From assembly GCF_007829815.1 (NCBI RefSeq), contig NZ_VIWT01000003.1, forward strand, positions 434,001 through 498,000: DNA of 64,000 nt. The letters are read 5' to 3'. A model generated the notes under the pieces. It worked only from the letters and a program-made list of their open reading frames with translations, ran no database searches and was not told the origin of the DNA. Each line of letters opens with the position of its first letter. Within the stretch, counting starts at the first letter, position 1. This document shows positions 8,884-17,632 of the stretch, piece by piece. The position numbers and the translations under genes were made by a program. The DNA is from Kitasatospora viridis. Its GTDB lineage: Bacteria > Actinomycetota > Actinomycetes > Streptomycetales > Streptomycetaceae.

Positions 8884-9354
8884 TCAGCGGCGGCCCTTCG
8901 GGCGCTCCACCGGCACGCCCCGGGGCTCCTTGATCCGCTTCATGATGATCTGCGAGTTGACCTCGGTGACGCCCGCCAGCGCCGTCAGCCGCTCGATCCA
9001 GAGCCGCTCGTAGGCCTGCAGGTCGGCCACCGCGATCCGCAGCAGGCAGCCCGGGCTGCCGAACAGCCGGTAGGCCTCGATCACGTCGGGGATGTCGGCG
9101 AGTGCCGCCTCGAAGGCCTCCACCGCCGCCCGCTCCCGGCGCACCTCCACCGAGACCAGCACCTCGAACCCCCGCCCGACCGCCTCCGGATCGACCACCG
9201 CGCGGTAGCCCTTGATCACGCCGTCGCGCTCCAGCTGCCGCACCCGGCGCATGCAGGGCGAGGCGGTCAGCCCCACCCGGTCGGCGAGTTCCTGGTTGCT
9301 GAGCCGGCCGTCGTCCTGCAACTCGCGCAAGATCTGAAGATCGATGTCATCCAC
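8884..9354 (-). CDS. Lrp/AsnC family transcriptional regulator
   Basis: The 156-residue protein has the Lrp layout: a helix-turn-helix (IDLQILRELQDDGRLSNQEL, then VGLTASPCMRRVRQLERDGVI) and a C-terminal RAM ligand-binding domain (including SPGCLLRIAVADLQAYERL and VNSQIIMKRIKE). I place the start at the GTG at 9352-9354, which gives the normal MDDIDL-like beginning; no clear ribosome binding site is visible, so the mRNA may be leaderless. It is divergent from the SRPBCC gene, which is a possible target. Ligand is probably an amino acid. Confidence 0.88.
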   Translation of the reverse strand: MDDIDLQILRELQDDGRLSNQELADRVGLTASPCMRRVRQLERDGVIKGYRAVVDPEAVGRGFEVLVSVEVRRERAAVEAFEAALADIPDVIEAYRLFGSPGCLLRIAVADLQAYERLWIERLTALAGVTEVNSQIIMKRIKEPRGVPVERPKGRR

Positions 9355-9455
9355 GGCGCAAGAATCCGCCACCGCCGCCGCCCGGTCAAGCAAGGGTTCG
9401 CGCTCCCCGGTGCGCCTGCCGGGAACCCACCGACCCCGGCGGCAGAATCGGCGGC

Positions 9456-9911
9456 ATGGCCGAGACGCACACCTTCAGCTACACCCTCTACCTCGGCGCC
9501 GGCCCCGAGCAGGTCTGGCGGGCACTCACCGACGCGGAGGCGACCGGACGCTACTGGGGCCACCGCAACGTCTCCGACTGGCAGCCCGGTTCGCGCTGGG
9601 AGCACCAGCGCACCGACGGCAGCGGCGTCGCGGACGTGATCGGCACCGTGCTGGAGGCCCGCCCGCCGCGCCGGCTGGTGAGCACCTGGGCCCGCCCCGA
9701 CCAGGACCCGGCCGACCCGGCCGCCTCCGTCGTCACCTTCGACCTGGAGCCCTACCATGAGCTGGTCCGGCTCACCGTGACCCACGAGAAGCTGGCCGAC
9801 GCGGCCGAGCTTGCGGCGGCCGCCAAGGGCTGGGCGGCGGTGCTCTCCAACCTGAAGACCTACCTGGAGACCGGCCGCCCGCTCCCCCACGACCCCTGGC
9901 TGATGCCGTAG
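9456..9911 (+). CDS. SRPBCC/AHSA1-type domain protein
   Basis: The 151-residue protein is a single START-like (Bet v 1 fold) domain of the AHSA1 type. It begins with FSYTLYLGAGPEQVWRALTD and has the characteristic GRYWGHRNVSDWQPGSRWE and a C-terminal helix AAKGWAAVLSNLKTYLE. Proteins of this type bind hydrophobic ligands or act as small stress/toxin-resistance factors; some are co-encoded with ArsR regulators. Here the divergent neighbour is an Lrp regulator. No catalytic residues can be named. Confidence 0.8.
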   Translation: MAETHTFSYTLYLGAGPEQVWRALTDAEATGRYWGHRNVSDWQPGSRWEHQRTDGSGVADVIGTVLEARPPRRLVSTWARPDQDPADPAASVVTFDLEPYHELVRLTVTHEKLADAAELAAAAKGWAAVLSNLKTYLETGRPLPHDPWLMP

Positions 9912-9997
9912 CGGGCCGCCCGTCGACCGCCCCGGGTTTCCGACCCCGCCGCACGGGCGATACTGTCCGCGCGACGGGGCGACGACCGGGGGGCGTC

Positions 9998-10507
9998 ATG
10001 GTGAAACCACTGCTGTACCTGGATGTTGACGGGCCGTTGAACCCGTTCGCGGCGCGGCTGCTCCGGCGGCCGCGCGGGTACACCTCGGTGCGGGTGGACC
10101 ACGAGCCGAAACCCTTCCGGATCCGGCTCAACCCGCGGCACGGGCCCGCGCTGCTGGCGCTCGACTACGAACTGTGCTGGGGCACCGCCTGGATGGCCTC
10201 GGCGAACCAGTGGATAGCGCCGGTGGTGGGGCTGCCCGAGCTGCCGTTCGTGGACTTCGCCGCGGTGCTCCACAAGAAGCGTGCGGACGGCGTGCACTGG
10301 AAGACCGAGCCCCTGATCGGGCACGCCGCCGGGCGCCCGTTCGCCTGGGTGGACGACGAGTTGGGCGAACTCGACGAGGCCTTCGTGGCCGAGCACCACG
10401 GCGCGCCGGCCCTGCTGCACCGCATCGATCCGCGGCTCGGGCTGCGCGAGCAGGACTTCGCGGCACTGGCCCGCTTTGCCCGCTCCGTGGCCTTGTCCAG
10501 CCGTTGA
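9998..10507 (+). CDS. HAD-like hypothetical protein (paralogue of 50382-50933)
   Basis: This 169-residue protein starts with LLYLDVDGPLNPF, a HAD-type motif I (DxDG) in which the usual DxDGT is DxDGP. Later come WGTAWMASANQWIAP and a C-terminal GRPFAWVDDELGE, where the Asp pair could be motif IV. It lacks a clear cap domain and a conventional motif II/III. The same signature set recurs in the gene at 50382-50933, so the two are paralogues about 40 kb apart. Phosphatase activity is possible, but the altered motif I makes it uncertain. The ATG follows GGGGGGCGTC. Confidence 0.7.
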   Translation: MVKPLLYLDVDGPLNPFAARLLRRPRGYTSVRVDHEPKPFRIRLNPRHGPALLALDYELCWGTAWMASANQWIAPVVGLPELPFVDFAAVLHKKRADGVHWKTEPLIGHAAGRPFAWVDDELGELDEAFVAEHHGAPALLHRIDPRLGLREQDFAALARFARSVALSSR

Positions 10508-10572
10508 TCTTGCCGAGTCCTTGACGGGGCGTGCGCTTCCGAAGCCCCCGGGCCGGGCGGATACTGAGCCGC

Positions 10573-10944
10573 ATGGCAACAGTTGACGTCGACGGCTCCT
10601 ACCTGGTGGTCCGGCTCAGCCCGTTGGAGAAGCTGGGTTCGCTCCACGGCGACCTGCGGATCCCGTTGGCGACCGTCACCGAGGTCCGGGTCAGCGAGCA
10701 GCCCTGGTCCGAGCTGCGCGGGATGCGGGCGCCCGGAACCGGCCTGCCCGGGGTGATCTCGCTCTGCACCCGGCGGGGCGTGGGGATCAAGGACTTCGCC
10801 GCCGTCTACCGGCGCGGCCCCGCCGTGGTGATCGAGACCGACGGCGGCGGCTTCGACCGGATCGTGCTCTCCCGCGAGGACGCCCCCGAGGTGGCCCGGC
10901 GGGTGCGCCGGGCCACGACACTGGCGGAGGCTAACGCCGGGTGA
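10573..10944 (+). CDS. Small hypothetical protein with PH-like fold features
   Basis: A 123-residue protein with alternating strands (YLVVRLSPLEKLGSLHGDLRI, then TVTEVRVSEQPW and AVVIETDGG) and a C-terminal helix (EDAPEVARRVRRATTLAEA). This resembles small bacterial PH-like proteins of actinomycetes, but I do not recognise a named family with confidence. The start ATG is 10573. Its 3' end overlaps the convergent beta-propeller gene by 14 nt. Confidence 0.65.
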   Translation: MATVDVDGSYLVVRLSPLEKLGSLHGDLRIPLATVTEVRVSEQPWSELRGMRAPGTGLPGVISLCTRRGVGIKDFAAVYRRGPAVVIETDGGGFDRIVLSREDAPEVARRVRRATTLAEANAG

Positions 10945-12367
10945 TCCGCAGCACCCCGGTCTCGGTGCCTTGGTAGAGGGTGCCGTCGGGGGCGGTGGTG
11001 CCGGTCATCTGGAGCGGGTTGTAGAGCAGGCCGAGCCCGATCGGCGTGCTCGCGACCTGCCGGCCGGTGGCCGGGTCGAGCGCCGCGTAGGAGTACGCGG
11101 CGAAGGTGTCGCTGCCGACCAGACCGGTCGGACCGCTGACGGCGACCGTGTAGATCAGGCCGTCGGCGAGCGAGAGCCGGGGCAGCGCGGCCGACTTGAC
11201 GGTGCTGTTCCAGACGGTGTGGCAGGTCGTGCCGTCGGCGTCCAGGTCGACCCGGGTCAGGCCGCCGTCGAAGCCGGCCGAGGCGGGCGTGCTGGCCGGC
11301 GCACCGGCCGGGAGCGCCGGGTACGGGTAGCCGTAGGTGTTGGTGACGAAGACGCTGCTGCCGGTCGCGATCACCGCGTCCTCGGTGCCGCTCTCCTGGT
11401 AGGCCGTCAGCACCGGGGTGCTGCAGACCGGAGCGGGGCCGGACGCCACCCGGTAGACCAGCAGGTTCTCGTGCGGGGCCGCGTTGTCGGTGATGGTGAC
11501 GTACTCGGTGCCGTCGCCCGGGCCGAAGAAGCTCGGGGTGGCGCCGGTGCCCCAGCTGAGCTGACCGGGCTTGCGGCCGGGGCCGCGGTCGTACGGCGCC
11601 CGCCAGTCGACCACCGGGCCGCCGTCCGGGCCTTCGGAGAGCAGGTAGAGGGCGTGGTCGGTGGCGACCGCGGTGTGGCCGGGGACGGTGGAGATGCTGT
11701 TGCCGATGCCCTCGCCGGTGCTGATCGTGCGCACCGTCCCGGTACCGGTGTCCACGGTGCCGATCACCCCGCCGGCGGTGGCGAACCAGACCCGCCCGTC
11801 CCACCCGGGGCTGAGGCCGACGATGGAGTCGCCCGCCGGCACCGCGCCGGCCAGCGGGGTGGACTGATCGACCGTCAGGGACCAGCTGCCGTCGGCCGAC
11901 TGGTGGTGGCCGATCCGCAGCAGGTTGTCGTTGCCGTCCACCACGACCAGCGCGTTCGCGCTGTCCAGGTAGGCGTAGACCCCGCCGAACAGGCTGCCCT
12001 TGGGCAGGGCGAGCGAGGCGAGGTCGGCACCGGTGCCCGGGTCGAGCAGGTGCACGGTCGGGGTCCGGCCGAAGATCGTGGTGCAGAGGGCGATCGGCCT
12101 GGCGTCGGACCCGATGACGACCGTCGGGCAGGCGGAGGCGAGCGCGGTCCGGGTCCAGGCGACCGGGCCCCGGCCAGGGCCCGGGTAGGGGGTGGTGTCG
12201 CTGGAGGCGCTGTCGCCGTGCATGGTGGCGGTGCCGTTGGGCGCGGTGGCCGGGTTCTGCGGCGGTAGCGGGCCGAAGCCGGTGGCGGCCTGGGCCGGTG
12301 CGGCAGTGCCGCACAGGGTGGCGGCCGCGGTCAGGGCGGCGAGGGCGGGCAGGGTGCGCAGGCGCAT
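10931..12367 (-). CDS. Secreted beta-propeller (PQQ-like) protein
   Basis: The 478-residue precursor has a clear signal peptide ending near PAQAATGFG. The mature part shows repeated blade-like segments such as VHLLDPGTGADLASLALPKG, VWFATAGGVIGTVDTGTGTV and YAALDPATGRQVASTPIG, as in WD40/PQQ-type propellers. There are no quinone-binding or metal motifs that would make it an enzyme, so a binding or structural role outside the cell is more likely. The ATG is at 12365-12367. A 438-bp stretch without long ORFs precedes it and includes a short leader-type ORF on the same strand. Confidence 0.75.
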   Translation of the reverse strand: MRLRTLPALAALTAAATLCGTAAPAQAATGFGPLPPQNPATAPNGTATMHGDSASSDTTPYPGPGRGPVAWTRTALASACPTVVIGSDARPIALCTTIFGRTPTVHLLDPGTGADLASLALPKGSLFGGVYAYLDSANALVVVDGNDNLLRIGHHQSADGSWSLTVDQSTPLAGAVPAGDSIVGLSPGWDGRVWFATAGGVIGTVDTGTGTVRTISTGEGIGNSISTVPGHTAVATDHALYLLSEGPDGGPVVDWRAPYDRGPGRKPGQLSWGTGATPSFFGPGDGTEYVTITDNAAPHENLLVYRVASGPAPVCSTPVLTAYQESGTEDAVIATGSSVFVTNTYGYPYPALPAGAPASTPASAGFDGGLTRVDLDADGTTCHTVWNSTVKSAALPRLSLADGLIYTVAVSGPTGLVGSDTFAAYSYAALDPATGRQVASTPIGLGLLYNPLQMTGTTAPDGTLYQGTETGVLRITRR

Positions 12368-12586
12368 CGTGGGTCCTGTTCCGGGTCTGGGATACGGGAG
12401 GGTGTGCGCCGGCCGGGGGCGGCCAAGGGTGCGGGCGGCGGGGTGCACGCGGGCACGGATCGGCGGGACCGCCTCGGTCCGGCGAGGGCGTGGCGCGGCC
12501 CGGGGCTGCCGGAGGGCGTGGCTCCGCTCAGGGACGGGACGGTGTCCGGTGCGGGAGCGTCCGGCGAGGGACGGTGTGGGCGCGCG

Positions 12587-12655
12587 TCAGCTGACGCGGC
12601 GACAGGCCATGGTGGTGGCGCGGCCGTGGTCCACGTGTCTACGGCTCACCAGCAT
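12587..12655 (-). CDS. Short RRHVD-type leader peptide ORF
   Basis: A 22-codon ORF (ATG at 12653-12655; an in-frame GTG at 12659-12661 would add two codons) encodes SRRHVDHGRATTMACRR in its core. This matches the pattern RRHVD(L)xRxxxxxC of the short leader peptides found in Streptomyces upstream of sulfur-assimilation and related genes. The next gene on the same strand is the secreted beta-propeller protein, 219 nt away, which is not an obvious sulfur gene. TACAGT lies about 7 nt before the GTG, so a leaderless transcript is possible. The 12368-12586 spacer is very GC-rich with several dyads that could act as an attenuator. The pattern is seen; the regulatory role is inferred. Confidence 0.6.
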   Translation of the reverse strand: MLVSRRHVDHGRATTMACRRVS

Positions 12656-12726
12656 GGTCACGGGCTCACTGTAGCGGAGTCGGTGGCGGGCGGGGACGGC
12701 TGTCCGCGCACGGCTCGACGCAGGAC

Positions 12727-12840
12727 GGTCAGCGGCCGGCCGGCGGGCGCAGCGCGGACGGCAGGGACGGCGGTCAGCGGACGGCGGGGACGGCAGGGAC
12801 GGCAGTCAGCGGACGGCAGGGACAGCGGTCAGCGGACGGC
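12727..12840. repeat. GC-rich minisatellite overlapping a gene end
   Basis: Imperfect tandem copies of about 20-30 bp built from GGTCAGCGGACGGCAGGGAC fill this stretch. The repeat contains the stop codon and last residues of the leftward ArsR-like gene, giving it the repetitive tail RPLTAVPAV. Copy-number change would alter the protein end. Confidence 0.8.
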
Positions 12841-13816
12841 TCGCGGTGAGCAGCCGGTGGCCGAGCTGGGTGCAGCTGTGCCGGACCGACCGACCGGTGC
12901 GCACGGTGGCCAGCAGGCCGGCCCGGCGCAGGGCGCGGGCGTGTTCGGAGGCGGTGGCCGCCGAGATGCCGAGCTGCTGGGCGAGTTGGCCGGTGGTCGG
13001 CTCGATCAGGGCCAACCGCAGGACGGCCGACCGGGTCCGGCCGAGCAGGGCCGCCAGCGGCTCGTCCGGGTCCGCCCCCGGCGCCGGCGCGTCCTCGGCG
13101 AGGCAGGCCAGCGGGGTGAGGGCCGGGTAGAGCAGCAGCAGCGAGCCGTCGGGCAGCGGGCCGCACAGCGGCTCCCCGGACCACTGCGCGGACGGCAGCA
13201 GGAGGACCCCGCCACCCTCCAGCCGGACCTCCAACTGCCGGTCGACAGCGATCTCCAGGGTGCTGCCGTCCCACCGGCTGCCCGGGTAGAGACCGGCGAG
13301 CATGCCGCGCAGCCCGTGTTCGCGCTGCACGTGGCCGCGCCAGGCGAGGTCGGCCGCGAAGCCGGAGCACAGCTGCGTCCAGTCGGACTCGACCAGCGCC
13401 GCGTGCGCGGTCCGCATGCTGAACTCCAGGTGGTGCCAGGCCTGTCGGTCCTCGCCCGCCAGCGAGCGCATCAGCGGGGTGACGGGCAGTCCGTTGCGGC
13501 AGATCCGGTCGAGCTCGCTGCGCACGAATCCGTTGCCGGCGGAGCGCACCAGCTCCAGGCCGTCCTCCAGGTCGCTGCTGAGCGGGTCGAGGAAGAACGG
13601 GCCGGTGCCGGTCGGCGGGACCAGCTGGGTCAGCGGTGCCAGCGAGCGCGCGGTGGCGGCCGAGGCAGCGCGCGACCGCCGGTGGCGGGTGAACGCCCTT
13701 TGGGCGTCGTGCCGTTGCAGCATCGCGACGGCCAGTTCGAGCTCGACCAGCGGCGCCGGGCCGTCGGCGAACCGGATGTCGAGCAGGTCCTCGGCGGTGA
13801 AGTGGATCCGCAGCAC
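12806..13816 (-). CDS. ArsR-like transcriptional regulator with N-terminal DUF5937-like region
   Basis: The 336-residue protein has a long N-terminal domain (LRIHFTAEDLLDIRFADGPA at the start) followed by a C-terminal winged helix (about residues 255-320: RSAVLRLALIEPTTGQLAQQ, then ISAATASEHARALRRAGLL and RTGRSVRHSCTQLG). This architecture is common in actinomycete ArsR-type regulators. I used the GTG at 13814-13816, which has GGAGGGGG upstream and gives the usual short lead-in; the longer ORF is Arg/Pro-rich and unlikely. The C-terminus runs into the minisatellite. The divergent secreted protein at 13995 is a possible target. Confidence 0.75.
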   Translation of the reverse strand: MLRIHFTAEDLLDIRFADGPAPLVELELAVAMLQRHDAQRAFTRHRRSRAASAATARSLAPLTQLVPPTGTGPFFLDPLSSDLEDGLELVRSAGNGFVRSELDRICRNGLPVTPLMRSLAGEDRQAWHHLEFSMRTAHAALVESDWTQLCSGFAADLAWRGHVQREHGLRGMLAGLYPGSRWDGSTLEIAVDRQLEVRLEGGGVLLLPSAQWSGEPLCGPLPDGSLLLLYPALTPLACLAEDAPAPGADPDEPLAALLGRTRSAVLRLALIEPTTGQLAQQLGISAATASEHARALRRAGLLATVRTGRSVRHSCTQLGHRLLTASRPLTAVPAVR

Positions 13817-13994
13817 CCCGCTGTGCCCCCTCCGCGTGCGCCCGGGTTTCTCGGCCCTGAGCTTTTCGGCCCCGGCCGAAAGGCTCGCCCCGGGGCCGCC
13901 GGTGGTCCGACGATACCCAGTGCGGGGCCGCGGCGGCAGTGGGTCGCCGGTGCGGCCGACCGGTTCCGACTCACCCCAGTTCCAGGAGGCTTCC

Positions 13995-14567
13995 TTGCGC
14001 ATCCCGAGTTATCCCCGGCGGACCGCCCTCGGTGCGGCACTGGCGGCGACGGCCGCGCTGCTGCTGCTCGCCCCGGCCGCGCAGGCCGCCGGCGCTGCTG
14101 GCGGCGGTGGCAATGGCAGCGGTGGCAGTGGCGATGGCGGCTGGCATTCGTACCACGGTCAGGACACCGACGATCCGGCCGGCACGGTCTGCCCGTTCCA
14201 CCTGCACATCGCCTCGCTGGTCGACCAGGAGGAGACCAAGACCGTCAGCCGGTACCCCGACGGCTCGCCGGAGAAGGTGCTCTGGCGCGGCCCGCTGATC
14301 CTGCGTTACACGAACGTGGACACCGGTGCCCACGTGGACCGCGACCAGAGCGGGCGGGGCACCCAGTACCTGCTGCCGGACGGCGGCACGCTGTGGGTGC
14401 TCCCGAAGAGCTCGCACATGTCCGCCCGGATCCGCCCCGGCAACCCGTACCACGCGGCTGGCGACTACCTGTTCAGCGGCGGCGTGGTGCTGCTGGTGCA
14501 CGCCGACAAGCAGGTCCAGGTGCTGGCCCAGCACCAGGTGGAGAACCTCTGCGACACCCTGGGCTGA
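13995..14567 (+). CDS. Small secreted protein
   Basis: This 190-residue protein starts at TTG with a perfect AGGAGG 5 nt upstream. A signal peptide (RRTALGAALAATAALLLLAP) ends near AQAAGAAGG, followed by a Gly/Ser linker and a domain with GTVCPFHLHIASLVDQEETK, YPDGSPEKVLWRGP and YLFSGGVVLLVHADKQVQVL. Two cysteines (in TVCPFH and in the C-terminal ENLCDTLG) may form a disulfide. The fold looks all-beta. I do not recognise a characterised family. Confidence 0.8.
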   Translation: MRIPSYPRRTALGAALAATAALLLLAPAAQAAGAAGGGGNGSGGSGDGGWHSYHGQDTDDPAGTVCPFHLHIASLVDQEETKTVSRYPDGSPEKVLWRGPLILRYTNVDTGAHVDRDQSGRGTQYLLPDGGTLWVLPKSSHMSARIRPGNPYHAAGDYLFSGGVVLLVHADKQVQVLAQHQVENLCDTLG

Positions 14568-14583
14568 CCGCGCCGCGCGGCCT

Positions 14584-14630
14584 GGCACCGGGTTCCGCCC
14601 GCGACGGGGGTGTGGGCGGACCCCGGTGCC
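14584..14630. terminator. Bidirectional terminator between convergent genes
   Basis: Arms 14584-14600 and 14614-14630 pair over 17 bp with a single mismatch. The hairpin lies in the 88-bp gap between the secreted protein gene (+) and the methyltransferase gene (-), so it can serve both. There is no T-tract, as is common in this genome. Confidence 0.7.
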
Positions 14631-14655
14631 GGACGTGTGCCGGCTCGCTGTCGGT

Positions 14656-15444
14656 TCAGGCCTTCTGGCCCCAGCAGGTGATCAACTGAGCAGTGGTGAC
14701 GTCCAGTTCGCCGCCCGCCAGGTTCGCCAGGTGGGTGTCGAACTCGGCCTCGGTCACCCCGGCGGCGAGCAGCTCGGCGCGCAGGTGGCGCACCGTCGCC
14801 GCCTCCAGGGTGCGGCAGGCGGGCGAGGTGAGCGGGAAGTAGCCCTCGGCGGCCACCTGCGTCAGACCCGCCGTGCGGAGCAGTCGGGGCAGCGTGCGCC
14901 CGAAGGACAGGTCGGCGCCGCGCTCGGCCAGCAGGGCGCGGAAGGCCCGCCGGATCCGGTTGGCCAGCACCTGGTCGGGCCCGTGCTCGTCGGGGCAGGC
15001 GAGCGGCTGCAACTGCGGGTCGGCGTCCTCGATCACCAGCCAGCCGCCCGGGCGCACCGCCTCGACGAGCCGCTCCAGCACGGCCTGCCGGTCCGGCAGG
15101 TGGACCAGCAGCAGCCGGGCGTGCACCAGGTCGAACCGCCCCTCGGGGAGCGGGTCGGCGACCACGTCGTGCCGGGCCACCTCGACGTTGCCGGGCAGTT
15201 CGGTCAGCCAGCTGGTGTCCAGGTCGGTGGCGAGCACCCGCCCGCCCGGGCCGACCCGCTCGGCCAGCGCGCGCGGCACGCCCGGTGCGCCCGCGCCCAC
15301 CTCCCAGCACTGCCAGCCCTCGGCGACCCCGATCCGGTCCAGGTGCTGCAGCGTCCAGGGGTCGAACAGCTCCGCCATTGCGGCGAACCGCTCCCCCGCC
15401 TCGCGCCGCCGGTTGTCCAGCAGGTAGCCCTGCTCCTCGGCCAT
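14656..15444 (-). CDS. SAM-dependent class I methyltransferase
   Basis: The 262-residue protein has the class I motifs: WEVGAGAPGVPRALAERVGP (motif I, SAM-binding glycine loop), VLATDLDTSWL (acidic residue for the ribose), then PEGRFDLVHARLLLVHL and AVRPGGWLVIED. The lead-in (YLLDNRRREAGERFAAMAEL) is typical of stand-alone small-molecule methyltransferases in streptomycetes. Substrate unknown. It is divergent from the flavoprotein gene at 15557, which could suggest a shared minor pathway, but that is only inference. Confidence 0.85.
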   Translation of the reverse strand: MAEEQGYLLDNRRREAGERFAAMAELFDPWTLQHLDRIGVAEGWQCWEVGAGAPGVPRALAERVGPGGRVLATDLDTSWLTELPGNVEVARHDVVADPLPEGRFDLVHARLLLVHLPDRQAVLERLVEAVRPGGWLVIEDADPQLQPLACPDEHGPDQVLANRIRRAFRALLAERGADLSFGRTLPRLLRTAGLTQVAAEGYFPLTSPACRTLEAATVRHLRAELLAAGVTEAEFDTHLANLAGGELDVTTAQLITCWGQKA

Positions 15445-15556
15445 CGTCCACCGCCATCTCGTCTCGGAAATCCAGTTGATCGTATCCGGCTGATCGCGGG
15501 TGACGATGCGTCATGTCCTGCCGATCCGGCGCCGCCCGATCCGGCATGCTGGCGGC

Positions 15557-17176
15557 ATGACGTCTCGCCACGGTCTGAACCGCCGCGCCCTGCTCGCCTC
15601 CACCGGTGCGCTGGCCGCGGGTCTCGCGGCCGGCACCGCCGTCCCGGCCGCCGCCGAGGACGACCACTCGCCCGCCGCCCCCGCCGTGCTGGTCCGGCCG
15701 GGCGACCGGCGGTACGACAGCCTGTTGCGCGGCAACAACTTCCGCTTCGTCGGCAGTCCGGACGAGATCCGGGTGGCCGCCGACACCGCGCAGGTGGTCG
15801 CGGCGGTGGCCGACGCGGTGCGCTGCCGCCGGCAGGTCTCGGTGCGCAGCGGCGGGCACTGCTTCGAGGGCTTCTGGGCCGACCCGGCGGTGCGGGTGCT
15901 GCTCGACCTCTCGCCGATGAACGCCGTCGAGTACGACCCGGCGAAGCGGGCCTTCCTGGTCCGCCCGGGCGCCACCCTGGGCCAGGTCTACCGGCGGCTC
16001 TACACCGACTGGGGCGTGACCATCCCGGCCGGCGGCTGCTCGGAGGTGGGCGCCGGCGGCCACCTGTGCGGCGGCGGCTACGGACCGCTCTCGCGGCGTT
16101 ACGGGTCGGTGGTGGACCACCTGTACGCCGTCGAGGTGGTGGTGGTGGTCGACCGCCACGGTGCAGTGCGCGCCGTGACGGCCACCCGCGAGCCGGACGA
16201 CCCGAACCGCGACCTGTGGTGGGCGCACACCGGCGGCGGTGGCGGCAACTTCGGTGTGGTGACCGGCTACTGGCTGCGCTCGCCGGACGCCACTGGCGAC
16301 GACCCGGCCGGTCTGCTGCCGCCCGCGCCCGCGCACATGCTGGCCGGCGAGGCCACGTGGGCCTGGGACAGCAGCATGACCGAGGGCGCCTTCACCACGC
16401 TGCTGCGCAACTTCGGCCGCTGGCACGAGCGCAACAGCGCGCCCGGCGCGCCCGGGACCGGCCTCTACGCCGTCTTCACCCCGGCCCACCGAACGGCGGG
16501 CAGCTTCACCATGACGGTCCAGGCCGACGCCGAACTCCCGGGCGTGGCAAGCCTGATGCAGGATCTGGTGGACGCCGTGACGGCCGGCTCGGGCACCTCA
16601 CCCGCCGTCGGCACCGTCACCATGCCCTGGATGTACCCCGCGACCTGGCCGGGCATCGGGACTCCGGGCAACCTGCTGACCCGCCGCTACAAGGAGAAGG
16701 CCGGTTACCTGCGCCAGGGCTACCCCGATGACCAACTCACCACCATCCACCGATGGATGACCGGCGAGAACGGCAACGCCGCCTGCGGCATGCTGCTGGT
16801 CGGCTACGGCGGCCAGGTGAACACCGTGGCGCCCGCGGCGACCGCGGTGGCCCAGCGGGACTCGGTGATGAAGGCGGTCTTCCACTCGATCTGGGCCGAC
16901 GAGTCCGAGGACGCCGCCAACCTGGCCTGGGTGCGCGGCTGTTACCGCGACGTGTACGGCCGGACCGGGGGCGTGCCGGTGCCGGGCGCGGTGAGCGACG
17001 GCTCGTACATCAACTACGTGGACGTGGACCTCGCCGACCCCGCCTGGAACACCTCGGGCGTGGGGTGGCCCACGCTCTACTACAAGGGCAACTACCCGCG
17101 CCTGCAGCGGATCAAGGCGGCCTGGGACCCGCTGAACGTGTTCCACCACCCGATGTCGGTGCAGGCTTCCGGCTGA
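15557..17176 (+). CDS. Secreted BBE-type FAD-linked oxidoreductase
   Basis: The 539-residue protein has a twin-arginine-like signal (LNRRALLASTGALAAG) cleaved near PAAAEDDHS. The FAD-binding PCMH domain contains RSGGHCFEG, where His101 is the usual covalent attachment site, and GGCSEVGAGGHLCGGGYG, where Cys161 matches the second attachment site of bicovalent berberine-bridge-like enzymes. The C-terminal BBE motif is YYKGNYPRLQRIKAAWDPLNVFHH. Enzymes of this family oxidise sugars or alcohols, or close rings in secondary metabolism. Export by Tat suits a cofactor loaded in the cytoplasm. The ATG at 15557 is the second in-frame choice and gives the better signal. Confidence 0.85.
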   Translation: MTSRHGLNRRALLASTGALAAGLAAGTAVPAAAEDDHSPAAPAVLVRPGDRRYDSLLRGNNFRFVGSPDEIRVAADTAQVVAAVADAVRCRRQVSVRSGGHCFEGFWADPAVRVLLDLSPMNAVEYDPAKRAFLVRPGATLGQVYRRLYTDWGVTIPAGGCSEVGAGGHLCGGGYGPLSRRYGSVVDHLYAVEVVVVVDRHGAVRAVTATREPDDPNRDLWWAHTGGGGGNFGVVTGYWLRSPDATGDDPAGLLPPAPAHMLAGEATWAWDSSMTEGAFTTLLRNFGRWHERNSAPGAPGTGLYAVFTPAHRTAGSFTMTVQADAELPGVASLMQDLVDAVTAGSGTSPAVGTVTMPWMYPATWPGIGTPGNLLTRRYKEKAGYLRQGYPDDQLTTIHRWMTGENGNAACGMLLVGYGGQVNTVAPAATAVAQRDSVMKAVFHSIWADESEDAANLAWVRGCYRDVYGRTGGVPVPGAVSDGSYINYVDVDLADPAWNTSGVGWPTLYYKGNYPRLQRIKAAWDPLNVFHHPMSVQASG

Positions 17177-17632
17177 CGGATCGTCATCATCAGCGAACAG
17201 TACGGTACTTGACTGACGCTGTCGACGATCGGCCGGTCCTTGACGTGACCGTGCGGCGCGGTCCAGTCTTGGGTCACTCCCCATGCGGCTCGGCGTTCAC
17301 CCCCACCGGACTCCGAGCCGTCGCACCGCCCCCGCCCCCCACGACCGCGGAGGACCACCCATGCTCGACAGAGCCGGGCCCATGCGCCCGGCCACGCCCG
17401 CACGCCCCCACCGCCCCCAGCTCCTGCGCTGCTGGGCCATCCCCGTGCCGTTGACCGCCCGCCCGACTCCCGACTGAGCTGACGACCAGTCAGTTGGTGC
17501 TCGGGGGAAGGCGCTTCGGCGCGCGGCGCTTCAAGTGGACGACAGGCACCCCGGACGCGCGGGTCACCGCCGCCGTCGCGACCGGCGACGGCGACCCGCG
17601 CTTCGGCGCGCCCCGCTTGGGCGCACCGCCGC
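17177..17632. other. 456-bp intergenic stretch
   Basis: There is no long gene here. It holds the 3' flank of the flavoprotein gene, a possible promoter (TTGACG near 17239 with CAGTCT about 18 nt later) and one short ORF with a good ribosome binding site (listed separately). The last 150 bp are low-complexity GC-rich sequence without recognisable signals. Confidence 0.5.
17361..17477 (+). CDS. Possible 38-residue ORF
   Basis: The ATG is preceded by GGAGG at a 7-nt distance, and the ORF ends at TGA in a region with no other gene. The product is Pro/Arg-rich with one cysteine (LLRCWAIPVPL). There is no recognised family. The ribosome binding site is its only real support. Confidence 0.25.
   Translation: MLDRAGPMRPATPARPHRPQLLRCWAIPVPLTARPTPD

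Noticed and set aside
14465..16489. 674-codon minus-strand frame across the methyltransferase and flavoprotein genes
   Set aside because: It runs through two real genes in another frame and encodes low-complexity Arg/Ala/Gly sequence.
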